Source: Xestospongia bergquistia
Lineage: Eukaryota > Porifera > Demospongiae > Haplosclerida > Petrosiidae
Assembly: GCA_963965975.1 (NCBI GenBank)
Contig: OZ014412.1
Coordinates: 14,274,849 to 14,338,848 of the forward strand
Length of the DNA stretch: 64,000 bases
Direction: 5' to 3'
Under the pieces are notes generated by a model. The model saw only the letters and a list, made by a program, of their open reading frames with translations. It ran no database searches and was not told the DNA's origin. Below, piece after piece: positions 30,857 to 42,032 of this stretch. Made by a program: the position numbers and the translations under genes. How positions within the stretch are numbered: position 1 is the stretch's first letter; every line of letters starts with the position of its first letter.

Positions 30857-32973
30857 TCAAACTAAATCATCATCTAACAATTCTTCCTCCAACCTGTCAT
30901 GTTAAGTTGTAGGGAAATAAGATGTGATAAGTGCTTCCTCAGTTGTATGTATGGGTGTGGCTGCAATTACATTCACATCCGGAAGTTAGGAACTTCTAGT
31001 AGATGAAAGTGGCAAAACAGGACTGTCAGGAATAGATTTAAAGGTGTGGTCATCAGCTTGTTCTCTGAGAATGAATGCGGGAGTTAAATCTGGTGTGTTC
31101 CCTGTATCTTCTAAGTCTTTATCATTTCCTGAAAAATAATGAGCTGGAATTTCAGGGTCATCAGCTAATTCTGTAAGAGTTTGTGAGATAGTACTTTCTA
31201 ATGATGACTGTGGTTCTTCGTGACTTTGTGATTTGGTATGTGTTACAAGTAATGGTTTTGTTTTCTTTTGTTCTAAGACATTATTGTCTGATTGCATTTT
31301 CTTCAAAATAGGTTTTGGATTTTTCCAGTTAGGTGTTGACTGTGACAACTGGTTTGACTCTTCACTATCTGATGTGAAATGTACAGTTGTTGGACCTGGG
31401 ACATTGTCTGCTTCTACATGAAAATGCTTTGGACTAAATGATGACTAAAGAAACAAAGAAATATATTAATGTTATTACAGGATGTTTTCATAAGTCAGAA
31501 TAATAAATGAACTAAGTTCTTAATACCAAAACTATTTACAGAATCTATTCATTTATTCAAACATGTAATTTGTCCTTGAATTTAAGAAGTTACTTAATAT
31601 AGGGTTTACACCACCTGTTACTATAAATATGAGTACACAAAACTGTTTACATTAATGATACCATACTAGTTTAAGGTAATGTTTATAGAGTAAAGTATCA
31701 TTGTTACTATTGTAGATTATCAATGTTATAAGTTATAGAGAACAGAAGAAAACAAGAAAAGCTAGATATGACCATATCAGTCCAAAATAAACCTCAGATA
31801 CTCTGTTTATGCTGTGACACTTAGAGTTCACACATATACAAAAGATTTTTAGGACTGCTTTGCTCACAGAAAATGCCAGATAAACAGTAGCTTGGCAGTA
31901 CTGTACATTTACAGTTACACTAAGTATTATTGGTATGTATAATATTGATATGTAGATACTGGTTACTAACTTGTGATACTCTTTTCTTTAGCTCATGTAA
32001 TTTGTCCATTGGAACTGCTACAACATTATTATGATCCATTGAGAACTGTCTTTTTGCACTGACTTTTGCACGCCATGCATTAGCAATGGTTGCTGGAGAG
32101 TAATTAACCATAGCAGGATTACTAATGGATTCTTGTCTCTCGTGATCATCTTCTTTACTACTCATTCTAGCCATAGCATTTTCTACAACTGCAGCCATAC
32201 GTGGTTGTTTATCTTCTTTTAGTTTACTGGTTACTTTTGCAGAGACATCTTTAAATGTTAGCCTCCGTTTTTTAGGATCAGATTCGTTAGAGTTTATAAG
32301 CTCTTCTGTTCTTTCTTTTACAACCTCTTGTGTAGCTTTGACATGTGAATTAAAGTCTTCAAGCCTTTCCTTAAGACTGGTCCTTGGAGTTGTTGCTGGT
32401 GACGGACTCTCTGCTTTTTTCAAGTTGTCACAAAGGTTAGGGAAATTTGTTCCAAATGTTTGAGTATGTTTTCCTGGTTTGTAGACCATATGCTGTTGTC
32501 CTTCTTGTAGAAACAAACTCTTCACTCTTTTTCGACCTCTTCATGTTCTCAGATCAAGTTGTTTTGGGCGACTTATTTTGCGGATTCGTTTGTTTCTTTT
32601 CTCTTGTTCTTCAGTCAAGTCTTCAATACTTTCAGTTTCATCTTCATCATGAATTGACTCTAATTCAATTTCTTCATCTGATTTTTTCTGAATAACTTTG
32701 TCAGCAAGAATAGCAAGTTGACTATCATCATGTAGTGACTGTTCATCTGAAATCTCTTCCTCTGCCAAAGGACTTAATACAGTGGTCTTCAGTGGCTCAG
32801 CAAAAACATCATCTTGTGCTTGATCATATGATTGGAATAGTTCATCCTTCTCATTAGATTCCTCCTGATATTCATCATCATCATCAAGTTCACCATATAC
32901 ATCACTATCTTGTTCCAAGTCAGTAAATTGAGAAGTCTCTTCATCTTCCATTATAAACTCATTATCATCTGAT
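30857..32973 (-). pseudogene. ABCG copy 1: C-terminal tail exons (25-26)
   Basis: Exon 25 is 32973-31971 (1,003 nt) and exon 26 is 31444-30857 (588 nt, stop TGA at 30859-30857). Exon 25 starts with SDDNEFIMEDEETSQFTDLE, is strongly acidic, then turns basic (KRNKRIRKISRPKQLDL) and later has KERLEDFNSHVKATQEVVKE and DPKKRRLTFKDVSAKVTSKL, likely helical. Exon 26 is Ser/Pro/Asp-rich (ADDPEIPAHYFSGND). No known domain is recognised. Nonsense codons at 32541 (CGA to TGA by comparison with copy 2), 30986 and 30902 interrupt it. Placed directly after the last TM segment, it would be cytosolic. Confidence 0.8.
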
Positions 32974-33090
32974 CTGTTGAGGCGATAATAGACTAAAAAT
33001 CCACACAAAAGCACTGTTATATTACTTGAATGCATAAAGTAATGTCTTAATAGATTAGATATATAAAAGATAATACATTTGAGTGTGTAC

Positions 33091-36000
33091 CTGATTAATC
33101 CTATGTTTAGTAGTAGTATGTCTCAACCAGTTACAGGATACAGCTAATATCAAATACACTAAAGTCATCAAAAGGAGTATCTAGAGAATGTAAGTTACAA
33201 TAATGTACAGGGTCTTTTATAACTGACTTTGTGCAGGTCAATTAAAAAGGTACATTCATACCATAGTATTTGTGAATGACAATACAAATATATATCATCA
33301 ATGTACATATATAAGGCAAACATAATGTCACTATAATGATCCTATATATACTTATATAATTCCTCTAACTTACAGCTATATGTACATAAGGTTGAACATC
33401 ATCAAAGTTATATGCCTGAAGGATATAGTCACCAGATGACAAATAACACTCTACTTCTGACTCTCCTGAAGTACAATTTGCTTTAAAGCCAGTGAGAAGA
33501 AATGAAGCTGAGGCTGAGAAGCCATAATAGTTAGGATTAATATAAAAGAGCCAACGATACCTATAACATTAATAGAATACATATTATATGTACACCATTG
33601 TACAATATTAACAATGACAAAATATTAATAAAATTCATTGTACATGTGAAAATATATACATATACTCACACCCAGGGAGTATCATCACGAGGAATAAAGA
33701 AACCACTTGTGAATCCAGCTACACTTGATATGATTGGTGATAGACGAAATGCATATGAAGGTAAGGCTGAGATAATAAAAATGAGAAGAGATATCCAAGT
33801 TTGATTAAGAGCCATAGCTACAACAACTAGTTGAAGAAAGACAGTAGCACTCCAGTATGTCATATTAACAAGCTATAAATATAATAAACAATAGTCATAA
33901 TAAACAATAATAAATATAGTAGTGACTTAATTATATATTATGTAAATATTCTTACCAGTAGGTACAAAACAAGAGCACAAAGTACAACAGGTATGATTGC
34001 CATGGTAACAAATCGAAAGAACCCTTGACAAATTAGGTCATGTGATCTACCAGCACCATCAGCTTTTTCAAATCCATATACCTATACAAAGTATTGTATT
34101 AATACATATACATACATGTATATACACTTGGTTCAAAGGATCAATATGTACATTGTATAAGCAAGTTAATGTATGTATAGTAAATTGAATGGAATCACAA
34201 AAACAACCATATACAACTTAATATAATAAATGCATCTTGTTAAATTTAACTTTTTGGAAGTACATTACTTGTATTGTAGACTATACATGTATACATTATA
34301 GTCAAATGACATGTACACTTGTCATTATGTACTGTCTTACTTCTAGTGCTTTTAGATAATAGTTTTGTAGAACTGGGAACATAAACAAAGCACTGGCCAC
34401 TGAATAGACACAAAATCCTGACATTATTAAAATGGGAGTGTCCTGTTGAAAATAGACTGTTCCTAAAAGCAAACAGGAATAATATTCTCATAATTAAAAA
34501 TATTGAATTGACAAATTTATTAAATAAAAAGTTATACTTTGCAATATATAATTACAATTAAAGCTTATACACTTATTTACCTAACAATATTCCATATGCA
34601 AAGAATATAATAGGTAAATATAATCTCCACACAACAGTAGTTCGTTTACTAGCTCTAGCTTCAAGAACAGACCAACGAGTGAACCAGTTTGCTTGAGGTT
34701 GTCGCCTATCCTTCTTTTTATTATTACCAGAAAGATTTCTGTGTATGAGAGAGAAAGAAAGAGAAAGGGAAGGAAGGAAGAAGGGAGAGAGGGAAAGACA
34801 AAGAGAAAAGAGAGAAAAAAGGAGAGAGTCCTAAAACATACATACACAATAATATCTTACGGAGGTAAAGTAGAGGAAGTTCTGATGTATAAAGGATTGT
34901 TTTGCTGTCTATCAAGAGTTTGTATAGACATACTTTCAAAGTCCTTCACACGAGCACGTTTTATAGCCTACTTTATTAATTCTTGTTCAGTTGAATTCTG
35001 AAAAGGAACAGTCACTATTACATATACATATTATTATAAATTCCCTCTAATTTTAGAATAAATATGTGTATCACAAGGAATGTACATGCCCCTGTAATTG
35101 TGTATTATATCACAACGAGTGCTATGGTCATAATCAGCATACCTGATAATGTTCTAATATGATTTCTCTCATCCATGGTTTACCCAACATATCCATAATG
35201 ACATCTATAGAACAATAATATTAATAGCATAAAGTTGCTTTATTGATATAAAAATTAATACTATAATTAAAATCAAATTATTACAAATTAGGTCATGTGA
35301 TCTACCAGCACCATCAGCTTTTTCAAATCCATATACCTATACAAAGTATTGTATTAATACATACATATACATGTATATACACTTGGTTCAAAGGATCAAT
35401 ATGTACATTGTATAAGCAAGTTAATGTATGTATAGTACATTGAATGGAATATATCAATATCAAGTATTATATCAAGTATGTATATGTACATAGATGTTAA
35501 ATGGAATCACAAAGGCAACCATATACATACTTGATATAAATGCATCTTGTTAAACTTAACTTCTTGGAAGTACATTACTTATATTGTGGACTATACATGT
35601 ATACATTATAGTCAAATGACATGTGCACTTGTCATTATGTACTGTCTTATTTCTAGTGCTTTTAGATAGTAGTTTTGTAGAACTGGGAACATAAACAAAG
35701 CACTGGCCACTGAATAGACACAAAATCCTGACATGATTAAAATGGGAGTGTCCTGTTGAAAATAGACTGTTCCTAAAAGCAAACAGGAATAATAATCTCA
35801 TAATTAAAAACATTGAATTGACAATCTATTAAATAAAAAGTTATACTTTGCAATATATAATTACAATTAAAGTTTACACACTTATTTACCTAACAATACT
35901 CCATATGCAAAGAATATAATAGGTAAATATAATCTCCACACAACAGTAGTTCGTTTACTAGCTCTAGCTTCAAGAACAGACCAACGAGTGAACCAGTTTG

Positions 36001-36536
36001 CTTGAGGTTGTCGCCTATCCTTCTTTTTATTATTACCAGAAAGATTTCTGTGTGTGAGAGAGAAAGAAAGAGAAAAGGAGGGAAGGAGGAAGGGAGAGAG
36101 GGAGAGACAGAGACAGTGAAAGAGAGAGGACAAAGAGAAAAGAGAGAAAAATGGAGAGAGTCCTATGATATACATACACAATAACATCTTATGGAGGTAA
36201 AGTAGAGGAAGTTTTGATGTATAAAGGATTGTTTTGCTGTCTATCAAGAGTTTGTATAGACATACTTTCAAAGTCCTTCACACGAGCACGTTTTATAGCC
36301 CACTTTATTAATTCTTGTTCAGTTGAATTCTAAAAAGGAACAGTCACTATTACATATACATATCATAATACATTCCCTCTACTTTTAAAATAAATATGCA
36401 TATCAAAAGGAATGTACATGCCCCTGTAATTGTGTACTATATTACAACAAGTGCTATGGTCATAATCAGCATACCTGATAATGTTCTAATATGATTTCTC
36501 TCATCCATGGTTTACCCAACATATCCATAATGACAT
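33091..36536 (-). pseudogene. ABCG copy 1: ABC2 membrane-domain exons (17-24) with an internal duplication
   Basis: Exons: 17b 36536-36475, 18b 36329-36193, 19b 36047-35890, 20b 35772-35651, 21b truncated (35335-35283), 17a 35204-35143, 18a 34997-34861, 19a 34738-34581, 20a 34462-34341, 21 34081-33956, 22 33872-33670, 23 33560-33374, 24 33180-33091. Visible TM segments: RLYLPIIFFAYGILLG; LIMSGFCVYSVASALFMFPV; AIIPVVLCALVLYLL; TVFLQLVVVAMALNQ; SLLIFIISALPSYAF; ILLLMTLVYLILAVSCNW. The ABCG loop motif RWLFYINPNYYGFSASASFL is in exon 23. Neither repeated block is clean: 18b and 20b have GT changed to AT at the donor, and 18a has a TAG. Confidence 0.85.
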
Positions 36537-36616
36537 CTATAGAACAATAATATTAATAGCATAAAGTTGCTTTATTGATATAAAAAATTAACACTATGAT
36601 TAAAATCAAATTATTA
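34028..36616. repeat. 1.25-kb internal tandem duplication of ABCG exons
   Basis: Unit 1 is 34028-35282 and unit 2 is 35283-36616; both run from ACAAATTAGGTCATGTGATC to AAAATCAAATTATTA. Each carries exons 17-20 and at least part of exon 21, with their introns, including a purine-rich GA tract. Differences include a 55-bp insertion near 35450 and different GA-tract lengths. Copy 2 of the segmental duplication shows no trace of the duplication because the region is deleted there. Confidence 0.9.
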
Positions 36617-36617
36617 C

Positions 36618-38203
36618 CTGCTGGGTTGTGTTCTTCAAGTTGAGGTAGTATGAGACCTCGTTTAAGAAATTCACTCATTAAAGCCTCAACAAAGAAACTG
36701 TATGCTTTCTGAGGAACTCCATGATAAGCTACATTACCATCACTGAGTAAAATCAGTTTATGAAACATGTAGAATATTTCAAATCGTGGCTGATGTATTG
36801 TGAGAACAACAGTTCTATTGGAATAAGCAAGACGATTTAAGTGACTGAGTAGTTCAATTGATGCTGTAGCATCTAGACCTGTGGTAAATAGATACATGTT
36901 ATAAATAATATTACAATATAATCTATAAAGAGCTAATTATAGAAGGGAGGTTAAAATTCTTAGGAAAATTGTAAGTATCAAGTAAACATACAACATACTA
37001 TAACTCGTAAATTTATTAATATAATTATAAAGTTATTAACTATTCATTGTGGAAAATTATTTCTTAATTATATTCATAGAGCTATTTGCATTTCCTGTTA
37101 CAGTAGTAACAACTATTAAACAAGGAAAGTGTCAACTCAACATGAATATAATTAACAAATGTGAAAAATTTAATATTACTCTATTAAAGTCATGTGAGTT
37201 AATGTGTAGGTACTTAAGATTATCATCTATAATATATATGTACATGTATGACACAATGTACATGTATATGTATACATGTTCTATAAAGAATACTTATCAT
37301 TGTTATAATATATCTTACCTGATGTTGGTTCATCTAAAAAGATGACCTTAGGCATTGTGAGTAGTTGTAATGCAATCACTAATCTCTTCTTTTGTCCACC
37401 ACTGAGTCCAGGTCCAGAAGCTCCACCTACTTTAGTGTCTTGGACTGAAAGGAGACCAGTCTAAAGAAAATGATGACATTCAAATGTACATTGTACATGT
37501 ATATACATGTATGATAATTCCATTACACTATATGTCTTTTACATGTATAACATTACTTTATAGACTTACCACTTCCATAACTTGTTCTACTCTCTCAAAT
37601 TTTTGTCTCCAAGTCATTTTACCAGGTAACTTCATATGAGCAGCTAAAGTTAAGTTCTCTCTGGAAATAAGCTTTCACTCAAATATCATTATAAGTCATA
37701 TACTCACCTAACAGTAAGTTCTTCATAATAAGGTGTGGCTAATTGTAAGACATATCCAGTATTAGCTATATATTTCTGTCGTACTTTATCCAGTGAATGT
37801 CCATTAACATATATCTCACCCTATAGATATACATGTACATTATAATATATTATTAAGTAGTTAACTACCGATATATTGCCAGTTTTTCGTCTTCCAGTAA
37901 GCAAGTCTAAAAATGTGGTCTTCCCACATCCTAAAACATGTGACAATCATGTGATATAAAAATCATGTAACTAATAAATAGTCTTTAACACATCATTTGT
38001 ATTGAATTGTTATATACCACATACATGTACATTACATGTTCATAACATTAAAGTCTAATAATAAACATGTATTTTGTCATGTGATTGTCACCTGATGGTC
38101 CCATGATGCCAACAAGTTCTCCTGGATTAAAATAGAGTGATATTCCACGTAGAATATCTTTACATACTCGACCACACCCACAACAACCAGGAGTAGGTTC
38201 AGT
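36618..38203 (-). pseudogene. ABCG copy 1: nucleotide-binding-domain exons (11-16)
   Basis: Exons: 38203-38092, 37930-37869, 37820-37708, 37660-37570, 37460-37319 and 36878-36618; borders and phases fit without gaps. In order: Cys-rich lead TEPTPGCCGCGRVCKDIL; Walker A split by an intron (GIMGPSG | CGKTTFLDLL); the Q-loop region (TGYVLQLATPYYEELTVREN); the signature [16 protein letters not shown]; Walker [12 protein letters not shown]-loop TIHQPR. The H-loop and GLDATASIEL spacing are typical of ABCG/White. This block itself has no lesion, so the ATPase domain is intact even though the gene as a whole is broken. Confidence 0.93.
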
Positions 38204-38289
38204 CTATAGAGGAATACCATACATACATACACAGACTACTTGTAATATCAATGTACATGGGATATTGTAAATGTATGTGTAATGTTTAC

Positions 38290-39918
38290 CTGAGCTTTGT
38301 ATTCCTTATCAGTATTATCATAACTAAAATAACTAGGACGTCTTGACAGTAAACTTGAAGTCACTGATGTCTCCATCTAATGGAATAAAAGCCAAATACA
38401 CATAGTATAGAATGACACTATAATATGTACATGTTTGTCATTTTGTACCTTATCTGTTTCTTGTGAAGTCACTGATGTAACCAACTAATGGTATAAAGCC
38501 AAATACATGTAATATATGTACATGTGTTGTTATTCTGTACCTTATTTGTTTCTTGTGATTTTTCAGTATGTGATGGTTGTACACTTTCTTCATAAGTAGA
38601 TACAGATTGCAAATATGGTGTAGGTGAGTTATCTGATGTATTGAGCTACAAAATGTCACATATTATATACATAACAATAAAAGTAGTCAGACCCTTTATA
38701 CTAGTATTGTTCTTAACCACATCATATAATAGTACTGTATTATAACAGTACAGTATAATGCAGTACAGTAGAGTACGGTATGTATAGTACTCTTACAATA
38801 ACATTATTGTATATACCTTTATAGGGCTTCTACAGTATCACTTACTTTAAATGAGTATTTGCTTTTGTGAAGAGAAGGCATGGAGACTTTGCCAATTTTT
38901 TTCCGCTATCAAGTTTTGTCCTAGAACCTTTGTTATCTTGAAGCATCCATGATTTAGATGTACTGTGTTCGCTTTGAGAGGATACTTTGCGTTCATTACG
39001 ACTTACAGACATTGGAACATTTTCAAAATCAAACACTATATGTAATAAAAAGATAGTTACTATTAATGTACATGTTGTACATGTAACTGTACATGTTGTA
39101 CATATGTAATTATAATTGACATGAAAATGTATCTATCTAAAAAGTAAAGCAATATTATAACTATCATTTACTACATCATGATACATGACTACATGTACAT
39201 GTTCATATGTACATATGTCATTACAATATACAGTGTACATGTACATTGTAACATTCATACTATAGACAATATGAATACATACCAACAGTGGGTGTGGTTG
39301 CCGGATCATCTTTTTTGCATGGCTCTGTATCTTCATTCTCCTCAATTATCTCCTCATGAAATATTGCTGGTTGAGATGGACGCCGGAAATTTTTGAATAT
39401 ATTCGGTGTAGCTATTTAAAGAATATATTTATCATGTGACCACTATATAATGATCACATGACTTACATGTGCTAGAACGAGGTCTTAAGAGGAACTGAGC
39501 AGTCCAATCTGTAGGTCTACGTATTGTGCTTTTCAATTTCCTATGATATATGGCACTATGAGACCTTTTAAATGCTAAGGAAGAAAAGATACTTGTAAAT
39601 AAAATCCATGAACTGTTAGTTCAAAACATCAATCTATTCATCTGTCTATCTTCTGTTGTCAAACTGTCTGTCCATTTATCAATATGTCTGTAGTCCATTT
39701 CTTTATTTATCCATCCATCCATCTATCTAATCACTTGGTTTAATAGGTGTATTATTTTCTATTTCATCTTCAGATTCATGAATATTATCATCCAATACAA
39801 AAGATACAGTTGTAGCATCTGCTTTCTCATCTTTCTCCTTCTTAGGATAAATGTCAACACTATACTTTAAATCAATACAAGCAACAGAGACAGCCTCTTC
39901 TAAACCACATACTGGAAA
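38290..39918 (-). pseudogene. ABCG copy 1: cytosolic linker exons (4-10)
   Basis: Exons: 39918-39735, 39574-39467, 39411-39283, 39035-38846, 38645-38541, 38484-38449 and 38376-38290. The product is Ser/Thr- and charge-rich (VDIYPKKEKDEKADATTVSF; RRPTDWTAQFLLRPRSSTST; SDNSPTPYLQSVSTYEESVQ) with no recognised fold. The 38846-39035 exon is 190 nt here and 191 nt in copy 2: one T is missing from a homopolymer (38896-38902), shifting the frame relative to the following phase-0 exon. Exon 9 is only 36 nt and looks like a by-product of a tandem repeat with its neighbours. Confidence 0.8.
38378..38560. repeat. mini-tandem repeat that created a 36-nt exon
   Basis: TGTACCTTAT.TGTTTCTTGTGA at 38443 and 38537, and CACTGATGT...CCAACTAATGGTATAAAGCC at 38471 with CACTGATGT...CCATCTAATGGAATAAAAGC at 38362, show that the small exon (LVTSVTSQETDK) combines the end of exon 8 (SQETNK) with the start of exon 10 (METSVTSS). 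Present in both segmental copies, so it predates that duplication. Confidence 0.8.
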
Positions 39919-40194
39919 CTAGAGAATACAATAAATTATACATATTTGTACATGTATACATGTTATATTACAACATGTACAGTATATATGACATGTACAT
40001 GTAAATGTACTAGCTAATAATGACACAGTCAATATTTTATGTAAATTATTACATTACTACAAGTAAGTTGTCTTACATCATTACTATTACTGTGTATTGT
40101 TTAAAAAGTTGACATTTTATGATACAATATGTATGACCAAAAGAAAAGAGGAATATTATAATATAACAATTATTAATCTAATGAAGGGTCATAC

Positions 40195-41127
40195 CTGTGG
40201 GACACCATCAATCTGTTCCTCCTCTTCTAAAGACACTTTTTCCAAGTACAAACCTTGTCGAACGAATAAGACAATTTCCCAGATAATCTAAAGACAGAAT
40301 ATAAACTGACTACTAAAAATGACAATATTAATATATCTATACATTATACAAATAATATACATGTACCAGCACATGTACATGTATATTAATTAAAGTCAAT
40401 AATCTAACACAGTCCATTAATATATTTAGATATTACTATTAGTATTATTATATGTTATATTAAATGGAATTACCTTTACAATAATAGAAAATACAGTAAT
40501 TGAGACAACAACAACAATGACACTAATTTTAACCCAGTCATAATCCAATTGTCGCTCAATAGAACTAAAGTCTAACTTGTCAGGACAGAAGTGATTACAA
40601 TGAATTGAATAACATGTATCTCTGAATTCCAAGTTATCCACAACATCTTGACATCTGTACCACATGGAAATAGCATCTTGGATAGTTAAAGCCTAAAGTA
40701 GAAGACATGATCAGTAAAATAAAACTGTCATTGAAGTCTGGCTAATCTATTCAATACTATTTACTAGACAGTAAATAGAGATATAGTTTTTCTCACATCA
40801 TAGACTATGATTGTATCCATATTCTTTTAAATATAATACATTTAGTTTGTATTGTACATGTATAAATTCTTAAACAACATCAACTTTATTCCTAAAGCAT
40901 TGTAGCAGACATCCATAACTGAGATATGACAGGATTAACTCTCATCCTACTTCTGCATTTTTTTTTCTTTTAATACATGTAATTGTATTCAATGAGTGAA
41001 ATATATATAATGTACATCTTAAAAACTTACATCAACAGGATCACATGACTTTGTGTTAACCACTCGTCCACTTGATGCACTTCCAGAAAAGTAATAAGAA
41101 GACCACACCCCACTTTTTATGGTATGA
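40195..41127 (-). pseudogene. ABCG copy 1: N-terminal ectodomain and TM exons (1-3)
   Basis: Exons: 41127-41031, 40692-40474 and 40287-40195. The frame reads HTIKSGVWSSYYFSGSASSG, VVNTKSCDPVD, then ALTIQDAISMWYRCQDVVDN, CYSIHCNHFCPDKLD and the hydrophobic segment VKISVIVVVVSITVFSIIVK followed by IIWEIVLFV. Five cysteines lie close together before the TM segment, suggesting a disulphide-bonded extracellular region. A signal peptide would be in an upstream exon that is not visible. Plant ABCG24/28-type proteins have a comparable Cys-rich domain and TM segment before the nucleotide-binding domain. Confidence 0.75.
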
Positions 41128-41129
41128 CT

Positions 41130-41484
41130 ATATTAAGAGTAATTAATTAATTAACTATTATTATTTCTATTTATCATTCCCATACTCTATCCACAGACTC
41201 ACTCATCATTACTTTAATTAAATTCAGAAAACCATCTTGTTTAGATATTACATTAAAACCACAATTTTAGAACTATGAAAATACCCTATCATTAAGTACT
41301 TAAACATGTAATATTATCCTTTCATTACTAACAGTTTATTACAAAGGTATTTCAAAAGTATGTCTTGTATTTGGAAACAACTAAAAATAACAGTCCACAT
41401 GATGATGACATATTCCCAAATATTCAACATGTCAACAATTTTAACTAAAGAGTTATATCCTATTGTTAAGCTAATGTAAATGCA
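41130..41484. other. gene-free spacer at the duplication junction
   Basis: Between the first visible exon of ABC copy 1 and the start of segmental copy 2. No exon matching an ABCG N-terminus, no TIR and no microsatellite seen. The junction itself is near 41485. Confidence 0.6.
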
Positions 41485-41489
41485 CCCTG

Positions 41490-41967
41490 AAATGCTTTGT
41501 CAAAGTTCTGAGGATCAAAGAAAGAAGATCTTTGAAGGGTTTTGGAGGTTAGATGACTTTAACACATACATCTGTGGTTGTGTAAAACACTCGATATTTA
41601 TTAAAAGTAATACACCCTATAAGTTCATCATCTCATTGATCTAGAAGTTGAATGTACTTCATCAATAATTGATCAGTTTCAAAGAAACTATACAGACTAC
41701 TTTTCTACATATACATGTAGTGTCTAACAATAGATTGGATCATGTACCTAAAGACCAATCTAAAACTTGAGGTTCACCACCTACTGATCAACATGGGTAT
41801 CATAGACCTGGTAATAAAACAAGTGATTCTGACCAAGGTTTGTTAAAGAACTCATTAGTTCATTTCTGAAGTATCAAAGATACTATTCTCAATATTGATA
41901 AGTGTCCTGTTGATGAATGAGTCTATAGAAAAGTTTGTAATGAAGCTTTTAAACCTATAATTTGGGA

Positions 41968-42032
<65 letters not shown>

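Larger units (their letters stand above)
28795..40760. repeat. segmental duplication, copy 1
   Basis: Near-identical, in the same orientation, to 41485-50645. It contains the transposase-like pseudogene and the ABC-transporter gene minus its first visible exon. Introns as well as exons are conserved (for example TTTCCTGTTACAGTAGTAAC at 37093 and 47241). Size differences come from the internal duplication (34028-36616) here and from two deletions in copy 2. Confidence 0.9.
30857..41127 (-). pseudogene. ABCG-type transporter gene, copy 1 (about 26 exons plus duplicated exons)
   Basis: I traced 26 exon types from 41127 down to the stop at 30857, all with GT...AG borders and matching phases except at lesions. 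Order: ectodomain and TM segment; Ser/Thr-rich linker; ABCG nucleotide-binding domain; ABC2 membrane domain; a tail of about 530 residues. The total would be near 1,570 codons, against about 600-700 for common ABCG half-transporters. 5' exons upstream of 41127 were not found; the adjoining DNA is the end of the second duplicate. Lesions: a one-base deletion in the T run at 38896-38902; lost donors at 36192 and 35650; nonsense at 34968-34970, 32541-32543, 30986-30988 and 30902-30904; an 8-bp deletion near 33102. Probably a decayed plasma-membrane lipid or metabolite exporter; the substrate is unknown. Confidence 0.85.

Noticed and set aside
34581..34847. Minus-strand Phe/Leu/Ser-rich ORF that looks like a membrane protein
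   Set aside because: Its hydrophobic part is a GA-rich intron tract read on the minus strand; the real exon 19a uses another frame and has splice sites.
36002..36184. Plus-strand Arg/Lys/Glu-rich ORF
   Set aside because: Product of the purine-rich GAGA tract in the intron between exons 18b and 19b.
37049..37345. Plus-strand 98-codon ORF, repeated at 47197-47493
   Set aside because: Conserved only because the intron was duplicated; it overlaps exon 15 antisense, and the two copies differ without a coding pattern.
39133..39345. ORFs on both strands rich in Met/Tyr/Val/His
   Set aside because: Created by TACATGTACATG palindromic repeats, which are open in several frames.
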